Below are positions 31,713-39,700 of a stretch of DNA of 64,000 nt, one piece after another; within the stretch, counting starts at the first letter, position 1, and each line of letters starts with the position of its first letter. A program made the position numbers and the translations under genes. Source of the DNA: Bacteroidaceae bacterium (GTDB lineage: Bacteria > Bacteroidota > Bacteroidia > Bacteroidales > Bacteroidaceae); the NCBI GenBank assembly GCA_024398665.1, contig JAKSIS010000003.1, positions 1 through 64,000 of the forward strand, in the 5' to 3' direction. Under the pieces are notes generated by a model, which ran no database searches, had not been told where the DNA came from, and saw only the letters and a list, made by a program, of their open reading frames with translations.

Positions 31713-31743
31713 GGAAAAGCCGTCTTTGCAGGCGGCTTATTCC
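31713..31743 (+). terminator. weak hairpin after HD hydrolase gene
   Basis: AAGCCG (31717-31722) pairs with CGGCTT (31733-31738), extended by GGAA/TTCC across a bulge. There is no T-run, so termination would be inefficient. It overlaps the promoter region of lptD. Confidence 0.4.
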
Positions 31744-31754
31744 ATATTTATGAG

Positions 31755-31762
31755 TAACTTTG
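31755..31762 (+). promoter_or_regulatory. -7 promoter element of lptD
   Basis: TAACTTTG matches the Bacteroidetes TAnnTTTG element exactly, 38 bases before the chosen lptD start. TTTG at 31725-31728 is somewhat far (26 bases) for a -33 element. Confidence 0.6.
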
Positions 31763-31799
31763 CACTTTGTTACGCGCACGTACAAGTACAAAAGCGGAA

Positions 31800-34613
31800 A
31801 TGAAGGCAAGGAAACTGTTCTCTCTGATATCGTTGCTGGCACTGGCTTCAGCCAATGCGGCGGCGTTCCCGGTTTCTGATTCGCTTGATGTACAGGCACC
31901 ATACCTGGCTGCCGATTCCATTTCCTATACGCCGGCAGAAGAGACATCGGACTCACTTTTCACAATTGAACCGGACCGGTCCGCCGATACGCTCCGCACG
32001 GAACTGCGTCCTGACAGCGTTCCGCAGAAAAAGAAGGATGCCCTGGACCACCCGGTGGTTTATGAGTCCAGCGATTCCATGGTGTGGAACAAGGGCGGAT
32101 ACGCATCGCTTTACGGTGACGGAAAGGTGACCTACCAGAACATTGAACTGACAGCTGCAGTTATAAGGATGCAGGTTGACAGCAGTCTGGTCTATGCTGA
32201 CGGCGTGCGTGATTCAGCTGGCACATGGACAGGCACGCCTGTCTTCAAGGACGGTTCGACGCCGTATGAATCGAACCACATGAGCTACAATTTCAAGACT
32301 GAAAAGGGACATATCACCGAAATCATAACCCAGCAGGGCGAAGGCTACATGACCAGTTCGCAGGCAAAGAAGGGGCCTGACGGCGAATATTTCATAGAGG
32401 ACGGCATATACACGACCTGTGACGATCATGACGACCCGCACTTTGACATACGCATAACCCGTGCCAAGGTGCGTCCGGGCAGGGATGTGGTTTTCGGGCC
32501 CGCATATCTTGAGTTCATGGGTGTGCCACTGCCCCTGGTCATCCCGTTCGGATTCTTCCCGTTCACTGACAGCGACTATTCGTCAGGAATCATAGTACCA
32601 AGCTACGGCGATGAAATGGAACGCGGCTTCTATCTTAAGGACGGCGGCTACTATTTCGCGCTGTCGGACTATTTTGACCTCAAGGTGCTGGGCGAGATCT
32701 TCACCAAGGGATCATGGGGACTGTCAGCTGAAAGCAAGTACAAGAAACGCTACAAGTATTCCGGAAACTTCTATGTCAGTTCTCTGACCACCAAACTGGG
32801 TGACAAGGGCCTTCCTGACTATTCCGTCACCAAGAACTTCAAAGTCCGATGGACCCACCGCCAGGATGCCAAGGCAAGTCCGAACAGCAACTTTTCAGCA
32901 AGCGTGAACTACGCCACGACCAGTTACGAACGTTCCAACCTGTCCAGCCTTTACAATCCGTCGCTGACATCGCAGAGCACACGCACGTCAAGCATAAGCT
33001 ATTCGCGTTCATTCCCGTCCATAGGACTTTCACTTTCAAGTTCCATGAACCTGTCGCAGAACATGCGTGATTCCACACTGGCTGTCAGCCTGCCGTCCCT
33101 GAGCCTGTCCCTGAGCCGTTTCTATCCGTTCAAGCGCAAGAAGGCTGCCGGTCAGGACCGCTGGTATGAAAAGATATCGCTTACCTATTCCGGATCGCTC
33201 AGCAACAGCATCACCGCCAGGGAGGATGAGATTCTGGACAAGAGTCTGGCAAAGGACTGGCGTAACGCAATGAAGCATTCCATTCCCGTGAGTGCCACGT
33301 TCCAGCTTTTCAACACCATCAACGTCACCCCGTCATTCAACTACAGTTCGCGCTGGTACACATACAAGGTCAAGCAGTCATGGGACGATGTCCGCGATGT
33401 GGTGCAGCGTGACACCATTTTCGGCTTCAACCGTGTCTATGACTACAATTTCAGCGTAAGCGCAAACACCAAGATATACGGATTCTACACGTTCTCGCCG
33501 CTGTGGTCGAAAGTGTTCGGAGAGCGGCTGTACATGGCACGCCATGTGTTCACGCCGTCAGTCAGCTACAGCATGACTCCTGACTTTTCCGCTGCCCGTT
33601 ACGGCTATTATGACACATATGTCTACACTGACGCTGACGGCGAGGTTCGTACCGTGGAATATTCGCCGTACCAGGGGACCATGTACGGTGTGCCGGGAAA
33701 GGGCAAGACCGGCAGCCTGGCCGTGAACGTGGGCAACAACATTGAATGGAAACTGCGCGGCGGTGACAAGGATACCGTGGACTACAGGATAGCCAATTTC
33801 GCAATTGACGAACTGGGCGCATCGCTCTCCTACAACTTTGCCGCCAAGACAAAGCCCTGGAGCAATCTCAACACCCGCATGCGCATCAAGGTCACCAAGG
33901 GCTACACTTTCAACCTGAACGCCACGTGGGCAACGTACGCCTATGAGTTCAATGACCAGGGGCGTGTCATTGTAGGTGACCGCACGGAATGGTCATACGG
34001 GCGTTTCGGCCGTTTCCAGGGCATGAGCCAGAACCTGTCATACACTTTCTCGAACAACACCCTGAAGGACTGGCGTGAAAAGTGGGACAAGCTGTTCAAA
34101 CATACTGAAGAGGATGCCGATGAAGAAGAATCTGATGAAGATGCCGCCCAGAACGGCGGCCGCCAGTCCGGTGCCGGTTCACGCGGCGCAGGCGGAAGCG
34201 GTGCTGCAGCGGTTGATGAGGACGGATATGTGGCCTACACCCTGCCATGGTCGTTCTCAGTTTCATACGGCATTTCCATGCGTGAGAATACTGCGGCTGA
34301 AATCAACACCCGGCGCATGCGCTATCCGTGGGCATTCACCCAGAACATGAACATGTCCGGCAGCCTGAAACTCACTAACAAGTGGAACACCAGCTTCTCA
34401 TCGGGCTGGGATTTCATACACCACGACTTTACCACAACGACAATGAGCGTGACCCGTGACCTGCACTGTTTCAGCATGTCCTGCAGTGTGGTCCTGTTCC
34501 CGTACAAATCATACAACTTCACTGTAAAGGCCAATTCCAGCATGCTGTCTGACCTGCTCAAGGTGAAGAAACGTTCAAGTTCCAACAGTTACGTCAACTG
34601 GTATGACGAATAA
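31800..34613 (+). CDS. lptD: LPS transport outer-membrane protein LptD
   Basis: This protein of about 937 residues is the Bacteroidetes form of LptD, the barrel that inserts lipopolysaccharide into the outer leaflet. I choose ATG 31800 (MKARKLFSLISLLALASANAAA, a signal peptide); the frame opens at a TTG at 31767, which lies on the expected transcript start. An N-terminal OstA-like beta-jellyroll (WNKGGYASLYGDGKVTYQN...) is followed by a long barrel with alternating strands rich in aromatic and serine residues. Near the C-terminus an acidic and then glycine-rich stretch of ~40 residues (EEDADEEESDEDAAQNGG) interrupts the barrel, probably as an exposed loop. lptC lies at 61.3 kb in this window. 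Confidence 0.88.
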   Translation: MKARKLFSLISLLALASANAAAFPVSDSLDVQAPYLAADSISYTPAEETSDSLFTIEPDRSADTLRTELRPDSVPQKKKDALDHPVVYESSDSMVWNKGGYASLYGDGKVTYQNIELTAAVIRMQVDSSLVYADGVRDSAGTWTGTPVFKDGSTPYESNHMSYNFKTEKGHITEIITQQGEGYMTSSQAKKGPDGEYFIEDGIYTTCDDHDDPHFDIRITRAKVRPGRDVVFGPAYLEFMGVPLPLVIPFGFFPFTDSDYSSGIIVPSYGDEMERGFYLKDGGYYFALSDYFDLKVLGEIFTKGSWGLSAESKYKKRYKYSGNFYVSSLTTKLGDKGLPDYSVTKNFKVRWTHRQDAKASPNSNFSASVNYATTSYERSNLSSLYNPSLTSQSTRTSSISYSRSFPSIGLSLSSSMNLSQNMRDSTLAVSLPSLSLSLSRFYPFKRKKAAGQDRWYEKISLTYSGSLSNSITAREDEILDKSLAKDWRNAMKHSIPVSATFQLFNTINVTPSFNYSSRWYTYKVKQSWDDVRDVVQRDTIFGFNRVYDYNFSVSANTKIYGFYTFSPLWSKVFGERLYMARHVFTPSVSYSMTPDFSAARYGYYDTYVYTDADGEVRTVEYSPYQGTMYGVPGKGKTGSLAVNVGNNIEWKLRGGDKDTVDYRIANFAIDELGASLSYNFAAKTKPWSNLNTRMRIKVTKGYTFNLNATWATYAYEFNDQGRVIVGDRTEWSYGRFGRFQGMSQNLSYTFSNNTLKDWREKWDKLFKHTEEDADEEESDEDAAQNGGRQSGAGSRGAGGSGAAAVDEDGYVAYTLPWSFSVSYGISMRENTAAEINTRRMRYPWAFTQNMNMSGSLKLTNKWNTSFSSGWDFIHHDFTTTTMSVTRDLHCFSMSCSVVLFPYKSYNFTVKANSSMLSDLLKVKKRSSSNSYVNWYDE

Positions 34614-34619
34614 GATACT

Positions 34620-35657
34620 ATGAGTTACCTGATCATTCCTGAAAACTACAAGCCCCTGATGTCAATGAGACAGACCGAACAGGGCATCAAACTAATCAAG
34701 GAGTTCTTCCAGCAGAACCTTTCCACCGGTCTGCAGCTGCGCCGTGTCACCGCTCCGCTCTTCGTCCTGAAGGGCATGGGTATAAATGATGACCTTAACG
34801 GCGTTGAACGTGCGGTGACATTTCCCATAAAGGATCTTGATGACGCCAAGGCTGAAGTGGTGCATTCGCTGGCAAAATGGAAACGTCTTACCCTGGCCGA
34901 ATATGAAGTCGCCCCGGGTTACGGAATATACACTGACATGAACGCCATAAGGGCCGATGAAAGCCTGGGCAACCTGCATTCGCTGTACGTAGACCAGTGG
35001 GACTGGGAGCGCACCATCACTGCCCAGGACCGCAATGTGGCATTCCTCAAGAGGATTGTACGCCGTATCTATTCGGCCATGCTGAGGACCGAATATCTCA
35101 TCAATGAGACATATCCCCAACTGGAACCGTTCCTGGCCCGTGAAGTCTTTTTCATCCACTCCGAGGAACTGCGCCGCATGTATCCTGATATGACTCCCAA
35201 GGAACGTGAGGATGCCGTTACACGTGAGCACGGCACGGTGTTCATCATAGGAATAGGCTGCAGGCTGGGTGACGGACAGCCGCATGACCTTCGTGCCCCT
35301 GACTATGATGACTGGAGCACTCCCAACGAGGACGGTTTCATCGGTCTTAACGGTGACCTGCTGGTGTGGAATCCCATACTGGGCCGTTCCATGGAACTGT
35401 CATCAATGGGTATCCGTGTAGACCGCGAATCGCTGCTGCGCCAGCTTGACCTTTGCGGCCAGAATGCCCGGAGGGAACTGTATTTCCACCGCAAGCTGCT
35501 GGCCGGCGAACTGCCGCTGTGCATTGGCGGCGGCATAGGACAGTCCCGTCTGTGCATGCTCTTCCTGCAGAAAGCCCACATAGGTGAAATTCAGGCCAGC
35601 ATATGGCCTTCAGACCAGCGTGAAGCATGCCGCAAGGCCGGAATCCAGCTTATTTGA
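34620..35657 (+). CDS. asnA: aspartate-ammonia ligase
   Basis: This 345-residue cytoplasmic enzyme makes asparagine from aspartate, ammonia and ATP. It matches the AsnA family along its length: GLQLRRVTAPLFV, LNGVERAVTFPIK, LHSLYVDQWDWE, and the C-terminal ATP-site motif LCIGGGIGQSRLCM. The fold is that of class II aminoacyl-tRNA synthetases. It starts 6 bases after lptD and ends 4 bases before ung. Confidence 0.96.
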   Translation: MSYLIIPENYKPLMSMRQTEQGIKLIKEFFQQNLSTGLQLRRVTAPLFVLKGMGINDDLNGVERAVTFPIKDLDDAKAEVVHSLAKWKRLTLAEYEVAPGYGIYTDMNAIRADESLGNLHSLYVDQWDWERTITAQDRNVAFLKRIVRRIYSAMLRTEYLINETYPQLEPFLAREVFFIHSEELRRMYPDMTPKEREDAVTREHGTVFIIGIGCRLGDGQPHDLRAPDYDDWSTPNEDGFIGLNGDLLVWNPILGRSMELSSMGIRVDRESLLRQLDLCGQNARRELYFHRKLLAGELPLCIGGGIGQSRLCMLFLQKAHIGEIQASIWPSDQREACRKAGIQLI

Positions 35658-35661
35658 TTTT

Positions 35662-36324
35662 ATGGAGGTCAGAATAGACAGCAGCTGGAAGGCGCGTCTT
35701 CAGGACGAATTCGACAAGCCGTATTTCAGGACACTGACTGATTTTGTACGTCAGGAATACCGCAGCACCATTGTATATCCTCCCGCTCCGCTCATATTCA
35801 ACGCCTTTGACCTGTGTCCGTTTGACAAGGTCAAGGTGGTGATAATTGGGCAGGATCCGTACCATGAGCCGGGACAGGCCCACGGCCTGTGCTTTTCCGT
35901 TGGTGACGGGGTGCAGTTCCCGCCTTCACTACGCAATATCTTCAAGGAGATAAGTGACGATCTTGGCAAACCGGTGCCCGTAAGCGGCAATCTTACCCGC
36001 TGGGCCAGCCAGGGCGTGCTGCTTCTCAACGCCACACTCACTGTCCGCGCCGGTCAGGCCGGTTCGCACCAGGGCCGCGGCTGGGAGACTTTCACCGATG
36101 CCGTGATTGACCGTCTGGCCACGCAGCGTGAAGGGCTGGTATTCATACTCTGGGGATCATATGCCAGGAAAAAAGGCCAGTTCATTGACCGCAGCCGTCA
36201 CCTGGTGCTGTGTTCGGCCCATCCGTCCCCGCTGTCCGCCTACAACGGCTTCTTCGGCAACCACCATTTCAGTCAGGCCAACGCCTGGCTGGTCAGCCAC
36301 GGCCAGACCCCGGTGGAGTGGTGA
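35662..36324 (+). CDS. ung: uracil-DNA glycosylase
   Basis: This 220-residue enzyme removes uracil from DNA. The start at 35662 (MEVRIDSSWK) is preferred; the frame extends upstream into asnA but has no family similarity there. Family-1 motifs are complete: the water-activating IGQDPYHEPGQAHGL, LLLNATLTVR, and the histidine motif HPSPLSAYNGFFG. It is convergent with the cation transporter gene, 21 bases apart, with no clear terminator between them. Confidence 0.96.
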   Translation: MEVRIDSSWKARLQDEFDKPYFRTLTDFVRQEYRSTIVYPPAPLIFNAFDLCPFDKVKVVIIGQDPYHEPGQAHGLCFSVGDGVQFPPSLRNIFKEISDDLGKPVPVSGNLTRWASQGVLLLNATLTVRAGQAGSHQGRGWETFTDAVIDRLATQREGLVFILWGSYARKKGQFIDRSRHLVLCSAHPSPLSAYNGFFGNHHFSQANAWLVSHGQTPVEW

Positions 36325-36345
36325 CGCCGTATCCCTGGCAGACTG

Positions 36346-37476
36346 TCAGTCTGAGAAATCGGTGTCGAAATTGATTTCGGCGCGGTAGCCGGGGAGAATC
36401 TCTGCTACATCGGACTCCATTTCCTTTCGCAGGGCGGTGCGGTCTCCGCTGCTGAAATCCAGCAGGACGTCAAATGAGACGTAGCGTTCGGCGTCGTTGA
36501 TGAGCAGGCCGTGGAAACCTATCGCACCCTGGTGGGAGAGCATGGCCTGACGCAGGCGGCGGCCGGTTTCGGACTTTTCGTCATCGGATTGGTTCACGGC
36601 GTAGATGCCTACGGTGAGCATGACGCTGTACTGGCCGTATATGGTATGCTGGATTTTGCTGGTCAGCAGGTGGATTTCTTTTGCGGACAGGGTATCGGGG
36701 ATTTCAACGTGAATTGAACCCATGGCCTTGTCCGGGCCGTAGTCGTGCAGGATAAGGTCATAGGCACCCAGCACGCCCGGTATTTCGCGTACGGTCTTTT
36801 TGATTGACTTGGTAATTTCGCTGTCGGGACGGCGGCCTATCACCTGGCTGACCGGTGATGCGAGCATCTCTATTCCGGCCTTTATAATAAGGATGGCGAT
36901 GGCGGTTCCAAGCCAGCCGTCCAGATTGACCTGCCAGACCATCATGATGACTGCACCCAGCAGGGTGGCGCATGAAATGATGGAATCGAACATGGCGTCA
37001 GTGCCCGATGCGACAAGCGCGTCGCTGTTGTATTTTTCGCCCTGACTCTTGACGTAGCGGCCCAGGAACAGTTTTGTCACGATGGCGGCCGATACGACAA
37101 TCAGCACAGCTGTGCCGTATTCCGGGTCCGATGGGGTGATGATTTTTTCAACTGATTCAACGAGTGACGTGAAACCTGTGACAAGAATCAGTATGCTTAT
37201 TATGATTGCGCTGAAATATTCCACGCGCCCCATTCCGAACGGATGCTTTGCGTTGGGCTTGCGTTTTGCCAGCTTGACCCCGGCAATTGTTATGACCGAT
37301 GAAAGTGCGTCAGTGATGTTGTTCACCGCATCGAGCACTATGGCGATTGATCCCGATATCAGTCCTACCGCGGCCTTGAAGCCCGATAGAAGTATGTTGG
37401 TGACGATTCCTATTATGCTTGTCCTGGCAATCTGTCTGGAACGCTGGTCCTTGTCTTCCTGTGTAATATGTTCCAT
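36346..37476 (-). CDS. cation diffusion facilitator (CDF) transporter
   Basis: This protein of about 376 residues exports divalent metal ions, typically zinc, iron or manganese, in exchange for protons. I choose ATG 37476 (MEHITQEDKDQ); the frame runs upstream to 37614 but lacks similarity there. Six membrane helices are visible, with metal-site aspartates in ALSSVITI/VLDAVNNITDAL and SDALVASGTDAMFDS. A C-terminal cytoplasmic domain with HVEIPDTLSAKEIH follows, plus a further extension ending in a DFSSGDR...DFSD segment. On the minus strand TAACTTCG (37499-37492) is one base off a -7 element. Confidence 0.9.
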   Translation of the reverse strand: MEHITQEDKDQRSRQIARTSIIGIVTNILLSGFKAAVGLISGSIAIVLDAVNNITDALSSVITIAGVKLAKRKPNAKHPFGMGRVEYFSAIIISILILVTGFTSLVESVEKIITPSDPEYGTAVLIVVSAAIVTKLFLGRYVKSQGEKYNSDALVASGTDAMFDSIISCATLLGAVIMMVWQVNLDGWLGTAIAILIIKAGIEMLASPVSQVIGRRPDSEITKSIKKTVREIPGVLGAYDLILHDYGPDKAMGSIHVEIPDTLSAKEIHLLTSKIQHTIYGQYSVMLTVGIYAVNQSDDEKSETGRRLRQAMLSHQGAIGFHGLLINDAERYVSFDVLLDFSSGDRTALRKEMESDVAEILPGYRAEINFDTDFSD

Positions 37477-37632
37477 GTGTGAAAATTTTCGCGAAGTTAC
37501 ACAATTTCCTCCAACCGGATTCACCGGTTCTTTGCTTTGTGTCTGACTTGCTGATTTATTGTAGGATGTTTTTTTTTTGTTTTGTGAAAAAATATACGTT
37601 CTTTTGTAAGGCAAATAATCAGATTACAGCAT

Positions 37633-39066
37633 ATGAAGTATCAGAAATTTTTGGCAGTGTGTTTTGCGGCATTTGCATTTGCCGCCTGTGGTGACAAGGA
37701 GGAAACCGGTCCGGATGTTCCGCCTGAGACTGGCGGGTCAGTTGAGACCACTGCGTTTTCAGCGGTCGTGAAGTATACGTTCACGGGACTGTCTTCCAAG
37801 GATGCCGCATACGGTGATTTTCTGACACTGTACTGTGAGGCCGGCGGACAGGGTGCAGAAGCATTTGAGGCCTGGAAGGACGGAAATGACAAACCCGGAT
37901 GTGAGGTGTTCCGCAGGGGCACGGCTTCATCGGCCGGCGGCTATGAGGCAAAAATTGAGAACCTCAAGCCCGACACTGAATACGACTACTGCGTCTGCTT
38001 CAAGTCCGAGGACGGAGAAAACCGCCGTATGAGCAGTCCGTCAACGTTCCGCACGGCTGCGTTCGCTCCTGAGTTCAGCGCTTTGGAAGCCGTGAACATA
38101 GGGTTCCAGAAGACCGGGCTGCAGGCCAGCCTGAGCGGACTTGACGCCGCTGACACGAAACTTTGCACTTTCGGATTCGTACTTGGCAACGGGAGCTCGC
38201 CCCAGTTGGAAACTGGTACAGACATCAGGGCCACTCCCTCTGAGGACGGTCTTATGAATGCGAAATATGAGAACCTCAAGCCCAACACCCAGTACTGGTG
38301 CCGTCCTTACGTTAAGGTCAATGCCGGCGGCAGCGTTGTCTACGGCGGCGAGTTCACTTTCACAACCAGGGACTTTGATGAAGTGAAGGTTGATATGGGC
38401 CTGCCGTCAGGCATATGCTGGGCATCATGCAATCTGGATGCTGAAACCTACAGTGAAGCGGGCGGCTATTATCTGTTTGGTGATATCACTCCCAACAAGT
38501 ATGGCTCAACTGACAGGGACTCATGGCTGTATGACGCATCAGGTGACTCCTGCCGTTTCGTAGGTGAGATAGCAGGCACGGACCGTGATCCAGTGCATGT
38601 GCGCCTGGGCGGGAAGTGGCGCATGCCCACCAAGGCCGATGTCGAGGAACTGCTGGACAACTGCCATCTGCAGGATTATGCCACAGCCGATACATACGTT
38701 CTCCAGTTCACCGCAAACAACGGTGCTGTCATTCTGGTGCCGTTTGCCGGATACCGCAGTGACGGACATGTCCAGTATTTCATGAAAGACGGTAAGGCCT
38801 GGATGGTTGATGATGACAAGTATTCCGCAAATATTCTCAGCATTTTCATTCCTACCGGAACACAGTATTACAATCCCGGCAGCTGGAGATATTCAAGCAA
38901 AGTATGGGCATACAGCATATTATATGAGGACTATGTCAACAAGAAATACAGCGAGATTGAAAGTTATGACGGCATTCCGGGAACGACTGATTTCGCAGGC
39001 CTGCTCCATATGGCTGATGTCTATCGCGGTTACCCCATCCGTCCCGTCTGGGATCCGAACCTTTGA
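37633..39066 (+). CDS. surface lipoprotein with fibronectin-like and FISUMP-like domains
   Basis: This 477-residue protein has a lipoprotein leader ending FAAC, followed by GDKEE. Acidic residues right after the lipidated cysteine resemble the Bacteroidetes surface-export signal, so it is probably exposed. Two fibronectin type III-like repeats follow (LKPDTEYDYCVCFKSEDG and LKPNTQYWCRPYVKV), and from about residue 250 a domain resembling the Fibrobacter major paralogous (FISUMP) domain: LPSGICWASCNL, GGYYLFGD and GGKWRMPTKADVEELLDNC. No enzyme motif is seen. Its role may be adhesion or substrate contact. It precedes the sigma factor gene by 73 bases. Confidence 0.8.
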   Translation: MKYQKFLAVCFAAFAFAACGDKEETGPDVPPETGGSVETTAFSAVVKYTFTGLSSKDAAYGDFLTLYCEAGGQGAEAFEAWKDGNDKPGCEVFRRGTASSAGGYEAKIENLKPDTEYDYCVCFKSEDGENRRMSSPSTFRTAAFAPEFSALEAVNIGFQKTGLQASLSGLDAADTKLCTFGFVLGNGSSPQLETGTDIRATPSEDGLMNAKYENLKPNTQYWCRPYVKVNAGGSVVYGGEFTFTTRDFDEVKVDMGLPSGICWASCNLDAETYSEAGGYYLFGDITPNKYGSTDRDSWLYDASGDSCRFVGEIAGTDRDPVHVRLGGKWRMPTKADVEELLDNCHLQDYATADTYVLQFTANNGAVILVPFAGYRSDGHVQYFMKDGKAWMVDDDKYSANILSIFIPTGTQYYNPGSWRYSSKVWAYSILYEDYVNKKYSEIESYDGIPGTTDFAGLLHMADVYRGYPIRPVWDPNL

Positions 39067-39139
39067 AAAAAGTGGATTTCTGAAGATGTATTCATGACCT
39101 TCCCGCGTTATACGGTTGAAAATGGTCATATGAGTATTT

Positions 39140-39700
39140 ATGAAGAGACTCCAATCAGAGCGTGAACTTGCCCTGGCATGTGCGCGCGGTGACAGGAATG
39201 CACAGGCTGAACTGTATTCAGAATATGCATCAGGGCTCTTTGCGCTCTGTCTCCGATATACGGGTGACCGCGAGGAGGCCCGCGACATCATGCATGACTC
39301 AATGATCAAGGCCTTTGACAACATCGGCTCGTTCCGGTATTCGGGCGCAGGTTCACTGGAAGCGTGGCTCAGACGGATAGGGGTCAACACGGCGGTCGAC
39401 AGTCTGAGAAGGAAACACAGGATTCAGGAAATTTCGCTGGATCAGGCATTTGAGGACAATATTCCGGAGCCCGATTCTGACACCGTGGAAATTATACCTG
39501 CCGATGTCCTGCAGCGCATGGTCTGCTCACTGCCGGCCGTAAGGCGCACGGTGTTCAACATGTACTGCATTGACGGTTTCAGCCACAAGGATGTGGCAAA
39601 GGCTTTGGGCATAACTGAGAAGGGGTCTGCTTCAATACTGGCAAAGGCCCGTGCCAGCCTTAAGAAGGCAATTCGTGAATACTTGCATTCAGAACTATGA
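39140..39700 (+). CDS. ECF RNA polymerase sigma factor
   Basis: This 186-residue protein is a sigma-70 family ECF factor. Region 2 has YSEYASGLFALCLRYTGD, EEARDIMHDSMIKAF and LEAWLRRIGVNTAVDSLR; region 4 has LPAVRRTVFNMYCIDG and HKDVAKALGITEKGSASIL. Such factors direct polymerase to a small regulon when released by an anti-sigma factor. The stop overlaps the next gene by 4 bases, and that gene has an anti-sigma-like N-terminus, so the two form a likely sigma/anti-sigma pair. Confidence 0.93.
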   Translation: MKRLQSERELALACARGDRNAQAELYSEYASGLFALCLRYTGDREEARDIMHDSMIKAFDNIGSFRYSGAGSLEAWLRRIGVNTAVDSLRRKHRIQEISLDQAFEDNIPEPDSDTVEIIPADVLQRMVCSLPAVRRTVFNMYCIDGFSHKDVAKALGITEKGSASILAKARASLKKAIREYLHSEL

